Assembly (NCBI GenBank): GCA_954871525.1
Contig: OX940870.1
Span: 31,238,555-31,302,554 of the forward strand
Source of the DNA: Parietaria judaica
Lineage: Eukaryota; Streptophyta; Magnoliopsida; Rosales; Urticaceae
Reading direction: 5' to 3'
Length of the DNA: 64,000 nt
How positions within the stretch are numbered: position 1 is the stretch's first letter; each line of letters starts with the position of its first letter. The notes under the pieces were generated by a model. That model was given only the letters and a program-made list of their open reading frames with translations, had not been told where the DNA came from and searched no databases. Made by a program: the position numbers and the translations under genes. Shown in pieces: positions 25,471 through 38,062 of the stretch.

Positions 25471-26184
25471 GCGTTTGGTTAATTAGTTTGGGAAATCAGT
25501 TTTAGATTTTAGTCTCCCAAGTCAGTTTGAGAGTTTGATTTTTGAAACATTGTCTCGTTAGACTTTTGTTAATTTATAGCTGAATTTAAATGAAAAAAAT
25601 GTAATAAAATACAATTTAAATTACTGAAAAGAAAGTATGTTTTATTTGAAATTAATATATATTAGTATCACGTCTAAAAAATATTTGCTATAATACAAAA
25701 CTTATTCATATTTCATGACTCTAATTACATGTTTAAATAGTGTAATATATAAAGTAGTAAGTATTCCGTTTCAAGAGTTTATATCATTGTAAATAAGTTA
25801 GTATTTAATAATATACATAATTTAAGTAAATTTGTTAATATGATAGTAATATCATTAGAATATATAATTATATATAAAAATGATTTAAATAATTTATCAT
25901 ATAAGTTAGTTTTATAGTTAATATCTTATTATAAATAATAATATAATATTGTTATAGAATTATAATATATTATTATGGTTTTATTTTGTACGATTTAGTT
26001 GAAGACCAAAGACAGAAAACAATTTCAAGTCGTTTTCTGTTTTCTTTCATTAAAAGTTCAATGTTCTGCGGGACCGGTCTCATAAAACAGAGACAACTGA
26101 TAACCAAACGTGGTTTGCGAAACCAATATGACACTGTTTGAAACTAAAATCAAAAACTGATCTCGGAGACCATAACCAAACGGC
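25471..26184. mobile_element. MITE-like element with GCGTTTGGTTA ends
   Basis: The left end GCGTTTGGTTA and the adjoining CAGTTTTAGATTTTAGTCTC are inverted at the right (GAAACTAAAATCAAAAACTG ... TAACCAAACGGC). The interior is AT-rich and has no genes. The target duplication is not resolved, so the exact ends may be off by several bases. Confidence 0.55.
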
Positions 26185-26459
26185 ACCTAAATTTTTTCTG
26201 ATTAGCCTATTTTGTCTTAATTCACCAATGATACATTATTTGTTGAATATTTGCATCAACTTTGATAAAGATATCGCCCAAAACGCTGTTTCCATTGCTT
26301 TTCGAAGACTCCACCTTTGTGTTTAGGATTAACCATGTTTTTGGTGTTGTATTTTACAAATAAAAAACCAAATACCACATTTCAATATTGTTATATATAT
26401 AAAAATAAATAAAAAACAAATACCCTATTTCAAAAAAAAAAAGTTACGGCATATTTGGA

Positions 26460-27720
26460 ATTCAATTGCTGGTATTTTAAACATATTTGCAATGATTTGA
26501 ATGCCGTTTTTGCCGATATATCGTTTGCCGTTATCGACGGAGTAATCGTTTGTCGATGAATTTATCGATGGAAAACCTATAAAATTTATCGTTTGCCGTT
26601 ATCGAAACTTATCGAACTTATCGATGGATTAATCTCTTATCGATAGATTTATCAATGCAAACTTATAAAATATTTTCATACATAAAATATTTTTTATAAC
26701 ATAAAATACTAAATGTATATTTTCCTTAATAATTGAAAAACGTCAAATTACAAACAAATTATGTCAGAATCACAGTATCAGAATTATATACAATGTTACA
26801 AAATGAAGTTACATTAAAAAAAAAAAAAAGCTTAATTTAACCAATTTCAAAAAAATATATTTACTTTTCCCGCAATAAGGTTGCAATTCGGGAAAACGTT
26901 GAATTAGAAATAATTATGTCAACCTCACATTTTATAAGTTATTTACAATGTTATAAGATGATTTTACATAAAAAAAAAATAGACTAACTAGCTTAACTTA
27001 ACTAATTTCCAAAAATATGTACTTATGCCGCAATAAGGTCATAATTCAGAAAGACATCAATTACAAAAATAATTATGTCAAACTAACAGTTTCCTAATTA
27101 TATACAATGTTAAAAAATGAAATTACAGAAAAAAAATTAAAATATATCTCAAATTCACTATTTTTAGGAAAATTTGTACTTTTGTCGCAATCATAAATAA
27201 TTTGCATAAACCCTTAAAATTTTAACCCAAATCTGCAAAAATTCAATAAAAATCACACAAACCATCTTGATTCATCTATACTCCGTCATATACTTTAAAA
27301 AAAAATCAATTTCAACAACAACATTTAATTCAAAACGTAAATTGTACAATTAAACTAATATGAAACTCAAAGTTTAACTTTCATTCAACCTAATAGCTTT
27401 CTCAGTAACTACTAAAAATATAGAATAAAAATGTGAAAAATTGACATGATTCATACATATACAACATTTAAACATCAAAACCAGGGTTGACTTATCGTTT
27501 TTGACCGAAAAATAACTTGCTTTTCAAGAAAATACACTTGATAAGTTTGAGAGATAAGTGACTTGCTTTTCGAATCGAAAAATTGCAATAAGTATAAAAA
27601 GATAACGATTAGAGGAGATAAGTTACCGAGAAGTGGTTTTCAGCGATAAATCGCTCGATTATCGCTCAATTGTCGCAAAAATCGAAACCAGGATTTTTCG
27701 CTTCGAAGAAACCAAAATCG
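26460..27720. repeat. Degenerate repeats related to the hAT element at 36257
   Basis: Words such as TTATCGATGG, GCCGTTATCGA and AACTTATAAAATATTTT recur, matching in style and order the inside of the 36257-36773 element (TTACCG, CGACGG, AACTTATAAAATATTTT). A second block begins CAGGGTTGACTTATCG at about 27485. Boundaries and target duplications are not resolved, so this is probably one or two old copies, partly nested. Confidence 0.45.
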
Positions 27721-28768
27721 AGTAAAAACATGAATCAATATATGATATAAAGATTCAATTAAATTGTTATACTTGAAAATAACAAAATATACTTCAATTC
27801 GATTTATCTATCGCGACCGAATGATGGTGTTCGATTTTTATTCGGTGCAATTGATTTAATCGTTTAAATTTATTATTAGATATATTGTATCGTGCATCCC
27901 GTATTGGTATATCGATTGCTTTTCTAGTCTTCAGCTTTAAGTTTATTGTCAAAAGAGCTCTTTGCAATATATATCATTGCCACTTTGAATCAGAACTAAA
28001 ATAAACTACATATAATAAAACCTCGAAAAATTAATACTTGATAAATTAACATTTTTATTAAATAATAATTTTGTTCGGTCCTGACCCAGATCCAACTAGT
28101 TAATAATTTGCTAAATTTATAAGATAATTATTATTTTTTAAAGTATACAAGTCTCAACTGATATATAAATTAGTAACTCAATAAAAATATTATAAATTAC
28201 ATATATAATTGAGAAATCACTATAAATAAACTATAACATTGACTAACTACGTAAGAAATAATTTTAAATAAAAATAAAGTACACTAATTAACTAATCATT
28301 TTGTGTTTTGAAAATATGATTTTGAAGTTACTTCCTTACTCTTAAAATTTATATCTCCTTGTATTTTCTTGATGTAACAAAAAATTATTCAAAGTGATTG
28401 TTTCTACAATTACACTCTGCATGAAACAAACTCTAATTCAGTAATATCACTATGTATTATAGTCACCATATTTGTTGACATGTTATATAATAAAAAAATT
28501 TACTAATTATAATGATTTTGTAACTAATACTTTATAAATTTATCATTCGATAATATAATAAATTTGAGGGTCCCAACATTATTAATTTATTGAGGTTTTA
28601 CTGTAGTTGAAAACAATTATATATTTACAAGTGACTCCTCAAACGTCACATACACCCCCTTGAATACATAATTATAAAATCAAGCAGACGGATTCATTTC
28701 TCGTGAAAGAATAAATTGTGTCGCCGAATCTCGATAGATGCAGGGGACATGATACGTCAGTGAACGGG
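27721..28768. other. Intergenic AT-rich DNA, no gene seen
   Basis: The region just downstream of the TFIIIC gene (that gene is on the minus strand, so its 3' UTR lies in the last 100-300 bases here). No coding frame is supportable. Confidence 0.5.
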
Positions 28769-31700
28769 TCAGAAGGTGCAGTGATCTTTTAGTACTTGCC
28801 TAGCAAGATCAGAAGCTCCGCTTTTCTTGTAGATCAGATGCAGATTGTAAGCGGCTTCTCGCCTGAGATCACAGCAAACGAGCCTCTTCCGATCGCTGAA
28901 GTCCAAGCTCTCACTGTACAGGCTCGGATTCCGATGATCTTCCTCTCTAATATCAAGGACTTTCTCGTAATAAGTCACTGCCAGAGTCACGAGGCCAACG
29001 TGATGATACGCCCTGGCTATGTTGTATAAGGATTCCTGGCGCAAAACCGCGATAGAGATAAATATACGTCATTTCTTGTTGGGAATGAATTTATTGTTTA
29101 AATTAAACCAAGAATATAAATAAAACAAATATATATATATTCAAACCTGGCTATTTTTACAAAGCCTCAAGTTGTTAAACAGGAAAGCTAAGCCTTGGGC
29201 AAGAGACAGATGCCTATTATCAATCCTCAACCCTAAGGCCAAGTTGACCAGAGCAGTTCCTGCATAAGACAAAAAATGCCCTTTTACTTACTTCTGGGTG
29301 AAAGTTCTTTTTTACCTGATACCCGGTACCAATTAAAAACCGGTTTTGAGAACCCAGACTGATTTTTCACAAATAGCGAGGGGGGGAATTCCCGGTTTCT
29401 TGTTAAATAAAATTTATTGTTGTCAAACTATTTATTTTTATCAGAATCGGTAAATACTGGTTTCAAAACTATTTATAACCAGTAAGTCATGGTTTATAAT
29501 CGACAGTTATTGGTATTATCATCGTGCCCGGTTCCTGATTCAAAATGGTAATATTGTTTTTACTGGTCCAGGTACCAGTTCCCATTGCTTCTGGGAGGAA
29601 AGATTGGCAAACTCCCGGTCGCCAGTCTCGGTCCCATTTTCCTCCCAATATTACTTTCTTTATAACTTATCTTTTCTTCAGAAACAGACTTTAAGGAAAG
29701 AGTTTATACCAACGCAGAGATTAATCAATGGGTTTTCGGGTAACAGTCTGTAAGCTTCGAGATATTTCCTTGCAGCGTCTTGATGTGCGCTACCAGCCGT
29801 CAAATGGTGAGCCGAGATGATGATGGGTGGTACACAGTCTTTGTGTTTGTTTTGCATGAACTGGATGAATTTATTATGTCTTGTATCTCGATTCTCCATC
29901 CTGGAATACGGGAGCAATGCAAATTCTCTCGAAAAATATTTAAGAGAGGAAATACAAAGGCACGAGGAAAATATAACTATGTCATATATACCTCGAGATC
30001 ACTTTGTAGTAGCAGTTCCAGGAAGCGATGCTGTACGGGTGTTGCTGGACAATATACTTCACGTATTCGAAACCGTGCTTTGGTTCGTTGACGCCGTACG
30101 CTAACTCTGTTAAAAATGTGTTTAGTCAGACTTACATCACAAATGCTATGAAATATTGCTTCACCAGACCTTTCTTTTTTCGCTTAATTTATTAAATAAT
30201 TTTAGGGACGAAATAATGAGTATTATAGTATGTATATCATATGTTCCCGGGATATCAATCTCATCACGGACCTAGACCTGCTTAAACTCCTTTTTCTCTA
30301 TCAATTCTACGCTAAAACCCTAGCGAGAAGAGAAACTGATTAGCTTAATAATACTTGGCTTCATTTGCATTGCTCTGGGCTCTTTATATAGCCAAACATT
30401 ACAGTTCACTTATTTTAACCCTAATATAACAAACCTAAACAGAAATTAAATAGTATTAATAGAATGGAAGCAAATAACAAGATAGTCAGAAACATAAATA
30501 AAGCATAACTAAGTGTGACAAATGTTACGGATGTAGTTAAACGAAATCAGCTGAACGGGAATGTCTTCAGATATTACCACTTAATATTCAGATATTATGG
30601 GTAAATAAAGAAATGAGTCTTACGAGCTCCAAGCATACGAAACACTTCCTTCTTCTCAGGAGACAAAGTAGTATTGGCCAACCTCAGAGTCAGACTTATG
30701 ATCTTCAGCGCATCGGAATACCTTTCTAAGCTAGCTAAAGCCTTGCACAGCTACAACAAGGTAATAATAACAGTAATGGAATATAACTAATCGTTGATTA
30801 CATCCCCGTATTACGAGAACAAGTATTTTTTTGTTGAAGGATCACAAGACTTACGTTCATGATAAGATTGTCGTGCTCTTCATCTTTAAGAATATTCGGC
30901 AGGGGAGCTTCTCTACGTTCTTGAAACTGAAAATGGAAAAATAGTGGTCCAATACTTATATTTAAATGAAATTTTTGTTAAATAATATTCAAGTTATTGA
31001 TATTTGAATATATTTAACTCAAAAGACATATACCATAGGCTCGTAATCTGAACCGTCATCAGATTGCCAGTCTACTCCGGATGCAAGTGCCTTAGCCTTC
31101 TTTTCCTCTTTCTGCTGAAGCAACCGCCTTGCTCTCGCAGCTTTCAACCTTTCGAGAAGGGGAAAAATTGAGAACAGAAGTTAATATAACTTGATGATTC
31201 AAAAGTTATCAATGAAAAAGAAAATATAGTTGGATATTAGTTTTAAATAAACCTTTTTACTGCAATTATAACACCAGAATTTATGCCAACTATGGAGGTT
31301 CATGATTAACCAGCCGATTTCTACCAATGATTTAGTTTAATTTTTTTCTTCCCGAAATTTGATCTTTTTTGTTGGTAGTTTCCTATTCTAGTTAACTTCG
31401 AATTTTAGCTTTTCTGATTAGTGGTAATTTCTTTCCTTGATCTGGGTTGCGAGTTTTTCCTAATATACAAAGATATAGACATGTTGATTTTGTTATAAAC
31501 AAAAATAAAAAATGAACCACTCAATTTTCAAGAAGATATAAACATGACGGAAAGAAACAATATATCGAAATTCACCACTCACAGATCGGAACTAGGAGCT
31601 ACCGGTCTAAATCCCTGGAACAAGTTATCAGTCCCCCGATTATTCAGCACTTTGACTCTTTCATGAAGATCTCTTCGCTTGAGCCTCTTCTTCACTTTAA

Positions 31701-34700
31701 CCTACATTAATATGTCAGATTTCAAAAGTTACAAGAAGATCAAATTGAAATCTACGGACTACTTTGAATTAAATGCATTGAAGAATTTAGGAATGTATAT
31801 TAAGTGAGATAAGCATCATCTATGATACAGACATGAAGATTCGAAAACTTCACCTTTTGCTTTTGAGTTTCGAAACAATACAACGATTCACGAACTAGTG
31901 GAAAGATTGTATCCACAAATTCACGAAGCATTCCTTTATCTCTGTATATATGGCAGATCTTTAGTTTTACTTTTTCATGAACCCACCATGGTTTAGATTT
32001 CTGGGAAGAAGGTTGGTCAACATCATCTGTCATGAGAAAGTGTAATTGTGACTAATGTTATTGCAAAAGCAAACGACACTGAAACCATTCATCGAATAAA
32101 AGATACCTGAATTGAACAGAGGAGAGAGCAATATAATTGCTTCATCGTCTTTATTTTCTTCCAGGAGAAGGGAAGCCAAAGTTAATCGAGCATCGATATT
32201 GTTGGGAAGTGCTTCAAGAGCTGGATAAAAACTAATTTAGAAAAGGCATACAAAAATAAGAATGGCGATTTCGGAACTAAAATAAATCATTCAATTAAGT
32301 TTGAGATTTGTTCTTCTTGACCATCGAGAAAAGAATTACACTTTCAATATAAACACCAAATCTCAATAAAGAAATTCATTATACCGTGGGAACTTTAATC
32401 TCCTCTGACAATTTAACGATGCATGCAGAGCATGGTGTTATATGCGTCTATGCAAGAAGATGAAATTTTATAACAGTTGTTGCCATTTACCACCTATGAG
32501 GCAATAGACTTATCCTATAGAACTTAAGTACTTTAGCTAAATCGACTATAAACATCAAAGCTTATTTCTTGATGAATGATGCAACTCAGAGTAAACAGAT
32601 TTCTTAACTCGAACAAAACTAATATGAAAACCAAACAGAAGAAGAAAAAAATCAAGAGTAGTTTCATAAACATACGGTAACAATCAAGATGAGTATCTTA
32701 TATTATAACTGAAGTTATTTGTAGTTTTTGGGGGCAAGAAGAACAATTCTTAACGATGTAACCTATCATTCAACAACAAAGACTATTTAAATTTTTTAAT
32801 TAAAAACAAAAAATTAGGTATCCAAACACGAAACGGCATCATAGAATAAAAGTAAAGAAATAAAAAACTCATCGACAGAAATATAAAATAAATTGTTTAA
32901 GAACCTAAAGAAAACGAAATAAACCAATTTACTATATTTACCTTTGTGGTAGAATGCAATCGCTTGTAATCTGTCATTCAACGAAGAGTAGCACTGAGCA
33001 ATATTTAAATGTAAAGCGCCCTGCAAGAAGAAATGGAACAAGTTCTTTTTTAACCATATTAAGTTTTGCAACTTCAAGTCGGAAAAGAAGAAAACGGAAG
33101 TGATGAAGAATTTTTTACAAGGTGACTGCCGTCAACTCCTTGAACGGTCATATAATACTTTAATGCAAGGTCATGATGTCCAATATCCACTAATGTCGCA
33201 GCAACTTCATTAACTAAATTGATGTTACGAGCAGCATTCTCGCCTTCTAGGATGCCAAATAAAGCCTGAAAAGAAAATTCTTCACACATTACTTATACAA
33301 AGGCTGTTGATCTCCAAGGTAAATGACTTCCTAAGCTGGTAACTAGCTTAAGTATAAATAAGACTAATAATGATAATCCTATTATATACCGAATAAAACT
33401 ATAAATAAGACTAATAATGTATTAATAAGGCTCCTAAATGACTGATTTGGCCCTAGCGCTTCGGATACGTAAGGACCGACGGATTGATAATGCTCTTCAA
33501 TACAGCCACAAAGAACAAAAGAGAAATAAGGGGATAGTTATCGGTCTGCTACAAAATGTTGAAAAGAATTTAAACATATCAAGAGCTATTAAGAAACTAA
33601 TTTGGCTTCGGATACGTAAGGACCGACGGATTGATAATGCTCTTCAATACAGCCACAAAGAACAAAAGAGAAATAAGGGGATAGTTATCGGTCTGTTACA
33701 AAATGTTGAAAATAATTTAAACATATCAAGAGCTATTAAGAAACTAATTTGACTTCATACCAGAACAACTAAAAGATACATTGAACTATATTCTTATGTC
33801 TAACTACTTTGAAATCAACAAACCTCTGCCTTCTGCAAATTTCCCAAATGACAATGACAAATTCCCGCTTTGACTGCCAAGTTCAGAGGCGAATCTTTTT
33901 CCAGACAGTAGACTGAACACACGTGTTCAACATGCTGGAGAGCTTTTTCATATTCTTTTATATCAATTAACAGAGAAGCGAGCATATCAACCACGCTTAG
34001 ATCAGCCTCGGTAGGATGACATTTTAGATAGTCCTCGAGTATGTGTATAGACTGTTCAACCTGATCACATCTTTGGTACAACTGAGAGAGAAACAAAAGA
34101 GAAATAAGTTGTATCGGGACATTAACTCATTCTTACCTTGAAATCAGTTTATCATGATCAATACCAAAATAAAAATCATACGAATAATTAAGAACTATGT
34201 ATACATAAGTAAAACCAATAAATATTATCGGAACATTATATCAGCCTACATAAACGGCAATTAGCAGAGGGAATAACTATAAGAGTAAAAAGGTAAACCT
34301 TTGCTCCTCTCTTTAGTGCTTCAACGTTTTCAGGGCTGAGTTGATATATCTGATGATACGATTCTGCAGCCTTTTGAAAATCTCTTAGTTCGATATAAAG
34401 TGAGGCACGTTGAAGTCTTAATTGGATGTCTTTGGGATCTGCTGTTATTGCTTTAGAGAGACAGTACGTTGCTTGAGCAGTGTCTCCCCTTTCGCTGTCG
34501 ATAATAGACACACAAAAAGAAAAAGAAAAACAGTTTATGAATTGATTAAGGATATGAAATTTGACAAGGAAATATTCAAATCTTGACTCTGTCAGAGAGC
34601 ATAACCACCCATCAAAAACAATGAAATGAATTCTAAATAAGATACACAACATTTTTTTTGCAAATACATTTTCCTCGCTGTTACGTAACAGAAAAAAAAC

Positions 34701-36126
34701 CAAAAAATAAATATGGAATTCGGCATTTTACTAATGAAATTCTGCCTTTTCCTATGACCAAACCTAATTAAATTCTCATTTCTACATAGCCATAACATGC
34801 ACACATAATAAGATTCTGCCTAGTCAGAATCACCCTTAGTCTACTACAATGATCTGATGATGATTTATATGAGAGTATCAATAATATTGAAATGCACTAC
34901 CGCTTATCCTCAAAATTTTCGGTAGCATACTTAAATTTTGTCCAAAGCAACTAATTCTTCACCCGAGAACTAATAGACTAAAGTCTAAAATAGATTAATT
35001 TCAGTGAGCGACAAGAAAGTTAGAAGCAAAAATAGAAAAGAAATCCGTTAATCGTGTGGAGTCGAGAAAACCTTACGTTGACCAGGAAACAAGCAATTTC
35101 CAAAGCGACGAGTCTCTGGGCATTAAATGTGCAGCAAGCATGTAGAAACCTAAGGATCTTTCCTTATCGCCCATCGAATTATAAACCAATCCAAGTGTAT
35201 GATATGCATCGGGCAAATGCGGTGCTTGCAAAATTATCTGATGTAACAGCGATACAGCCTGCAAAGCACATGAAGAACACCTCACACGAGTCAAACAAAA
35301 CATCGAAATAAACACAACTAAAAGTAGTTAATGGGTATACATGCCATCAAGCTTACGGTTATTATAAGCGGAATAATACGGTAAAGGAGAAACAAGAAAC
35401 GGCGACGGCTTTTGGTTATTATTAACTTAAGCCTAAACGGTAATTCACCTCTTTGTAACGACCGTGCGCATAGTAAAGCGTAGCTTCACCGAGTTTTTGT
35501 GAGACTTCACGATTCGGTTTGTTCTTCGATCCTCGCTGCCTCCCTCGTTTTTTAGGCTGTATGAGGAACACGCCTAAGGCGGTAAGAGTACGAACGTGGA
35601 AGAAAAACCGAGCGAAACATACGATTGCAAGAATCGAGCAGATGATAAAGAGACAATGTACCTCTCTTGATTTTCTCCGATAAGAGCCATAGTTCATAGA
35701 TTTCATTATCTCCTCCATGTTTGCTCTGCAAGCTTCTTCAACCCTAGCCTTCTTCGCCGATGCCGATCCTTCGCTGTTTGCGTCACAAAGTTCAATAACT
35801 CTTAACACTTTTCTGTGCCAATTTCGAAATTACGAGAGAGAGAGAGAGAGAGATGGTAGTAATCACCATTGTTGATTGTCAGCAAGAGCTTTCCGCTTCT
35901 TCTCGGCAAGAGCTTCGTACTCGAGGCGCTCGAATTGCTTGTAGGGTTGATCAGTGAAGGCGTTGCCTTCCACGAAATCCAGAGGATTGACACCGTCCTC
36001 GAATCTGAATGAATATTCCTCCTCCTCTTCTTCTTCTTCTTCCTCTCCTTCTTCATGGTCGCACTCACCGTTGTCTTCCTCGCGAGCTTCCTCAGGAGCT
36101 TCCAGGTCCCGCGGATTCTCCGCCAT
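28769..36126 (-). CDS. GTF3C3: General transcription factor 3C polypeptide 3-like (TFIIIC TPR subunit)
   Basis: This is a subunit of TFIIIC, which binds the A and B boxes of tRNA genes and recruits TFIIIB for RNA polymerase III. Eighteen exons (minus): 36126-35867, 35773-35662, 35556-35449, 35258-35077, 34494-34299, 34081-33824, 33265-33119, 33020-32942, 32220-32107, 32026-31854, 31701-31583, 31148-31034, 30926-30855, 30750-30624, 30106-29992, 29900-29710, 29259-29147, 29035-28769. They keep one frame for 915 aa, close to plant homologues. An acidic N-terminus has ten Glu in a row (residues 28-37). A basic KKRGRQRGSKNK stretch follows, then TPR-like helices (DAYHTLGLVYNSMGDKERS; ALHLNIAQCYSSLNDRLQA; YNIARAYHHVGLVTLAVTYY) and a Lys/Arg-rich central segment. 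The exon 2 acceptor was set at 35773 because an earlier AG (35813) would create a stop. Intron 6 holds a 147-bp tandem duplication and intron 16 a CCGGT-rich transposon-like patch. Confidence 0.93.
29281..29660. repeat. Transposon-like patch in intron 16 of the TFIIIC gene
   Basis: CCGGTTTT, GGTACCAGTT and GGTTCCTG words recur in an otherwise AT-rich intron. TTACTTCTGGG near the left and CTTCTGGGAGG near the right may mark parts of the element. No clean ends or target duplication were found. Confidence 0.35.
33459..33752. repeat. 147-bp tandem duplication in intron 6 of the TFIIIC gene
   Basis: Two head-to-tail copies (33459-33605, 33606-33752) start CTTCGGATACGTAAGG and differ at only about three positions, so the duplication is recent. 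The unit is divisible by three, so an open frame of 104 codons runs through both copies on the plus strand, antisense to the gene. No homology is recognised. Confidence 0.9.
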
Positions 36127-36256
36127 TAACGAGCTCACTGCAAAACTGGTGAAGCGAAAGGAGAGGGAATATTGAAGGTAAAATTAAGTTTCTGAACTAT
36201 AAAATCCAAAACTATAAAATTGAATATAACTATAATCGGATATTATGTGTTACATC

Positions 36257-36773
36257 CAAGGTTCAACTTACCGATGTTACCGATAAACCGATTACCGTTT
36301 TCGACAGATTAATCGATAGCTTACCGATTAACCGACGGAAAACCTATAATACTGTAGCTTACCGATTACCGATACTTTTCGATACTTTTCGACAGAAAAC
36401 TTATAAAATATTTTGATAATATCATACCACAAAACATATGTTAAATTATTAAGTGTATATGTATAATATTAATGCGCACCCCGCCGTCCGTCCGACCGAA
36501 CGTGACGTGACGAGGCGGGGTGGGGTGGGGTGCTCTTGTGTAAGTATAATTATTTTTGCCGTAAGTTTAATTCAATTTTTTTTATTTAACCGAAAAGTCC
36601 TTATTTTTTACACATTTTTTCGAAAATCGGTTGGAAAAGGTTTAATCGAAAAGCTCGATAATCGTCGAAAAGTATATAAAAACGATAAGTATAACGGCCG
36701 GCAACTTACCGGTAACTATAAAAGACCGAAAATCGGCGATTATCGACGATTATCGTCGAAAATGCGATCCTTG
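36257..36773. mobile_element. hAT-type element just upstream of the TFIIIC gene
   Basis: The ends CAAGGTTCAACTT and GCGATCCTTG form short inverted repeats. Perfect 8-bp direct repeats GTTACATC flank it (36249-36256 and 36774-36781), the hAT target size. The inside is a degenerate series of TTACCGAT/ATTATCG words and a GC-rich core near 36475-36535. It lies about 130 bp upstream of the TFIIIC start codon, so it sits in or next to that gene's promoter or leader. Confidence 0.85.
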
Positions 36774-36849
36774 GTTACATCATCATCTCCGCGACATATT
36801 TTACTGGCATTTTATTAAACATTTCATATTACACCGTGAAATGGAAGCG

Positions 36850-37480
36850 GGTGGTTGGTCCGCAGGGCCGGCCCTCAGCTTGTCGTTTTTAGTCGGGGCC
36901 TCTGGGGCCCTTAAATTATTAAAAAAATAAATTTTATTTGTATTTAATTAAGTATACAACAATATATCTAATAAAATTGGGCTCGCCTTGCTCGCCTACC
37001 CTGTTGGTCGGTTTCGTATTTCGTAAAGATCAATTCTTGCTCATACTGTTTAGGATGTTGTCTCTTTCTCCTATTGGTCTCATTAGTTTTGATTGCGATC
37101 GATTAGTAGGACCTTCAAATTATTTATTTGTGACTGGCTAATTTTGAAGGACATCTTTGGCGATCAAAAGGAAAACCTGTTGGAATAATACCGTCTGACC
37201 ATAGAATGAATGTTGGGTATATTTCGGCTTTGCGCTTCATCTCGGGACTACGCCCCGTTCAAGACGTTATTGCAAGTGGATCTTGCTCTCTTTTTTTAAG
37301 AGAAACAGATGCATTCCGATTAATTTTCAAGAGGGATGGGGTCCCTGCTATAAACAACGTTTACAAACCGCATTCCGGGTACTCGGCCCATGAAGAGTCC
37401 GCAGACAAAGAAACAAGGCAGGTTTTTGCAATACAATCAGTAACAAGGCGGATATTGCACTATTAATCAACCAACAATTG
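36850..37480. other. Unexplained GC-richer segments between TFIIIC and SRF genes
   Basis: A CAGGGCCGGCCCT-type motif at 36864-36876, followed by GGGGCCTCTGGGGCCC, resembles ends of plant hAT-like elements. Further on, 36960-37140 and 37190-37465 are of higher complexity and GC than their surroundings and each holds a modest open frame (67 and 86 codons) that I do not recognise. They could be transposon-internal, captured or organelle-derived sequence. No strand or boundary can be fixed. Confidence 0.3.
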
Positions 37481-38062
37481 AAAAATATTTATGCAAGTCA
37501 TATTATAACATTAATTTTAGAGATTTTTTTATTATTTATTTAATATCGAGTATTTATGGATTACTTTTTTCACGAACGTTTTAGTTGATTAATTATTTTC
37601 CGATATGAAATTTGTAAACTGAGTTATCGAAAATTGTTTAGTCGTGTTTATGTCTAATTCCTTTTTTTTTTTCTTACGTATGTATAATATTAAATATGTG
37701 AGAACTACTTTAGAAGATTTTATATCTTTAAATCAAAGTTGAATCGCAAAAATTAGACTGCATATTTATAAAGTTTGAGAGCTTTTTTCTTATAAAAAAA
37801 AAAAAGTTTTAGGAATGGCTTGCCCTGATTTGAATAATATTAAGAACTTATGCCGCGAAGGAAAAAATGATACAATTCTCGTGCTTATTGCATGCATAGC
37901 TTGTGTATCATAATGCATGTGAATTGGCAAAGTACAAGCTCATGCAGAACATTCGGATTTTTAAGGACGACAAAACTTGCTGATACAATGCCTTTTCCTT
38001 GAAAGATATTACACCATTTTTACAACATTGAAATTATTATGGCTTAGTTACCAAACTTATAA

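Noticed and set aside
33438..33752. 104-codon plus-strand frame as a gene
   Set aside because: Explained by a tandem duplication whose unit is a multiple of three, inside an intron of the opposite-strand gene.
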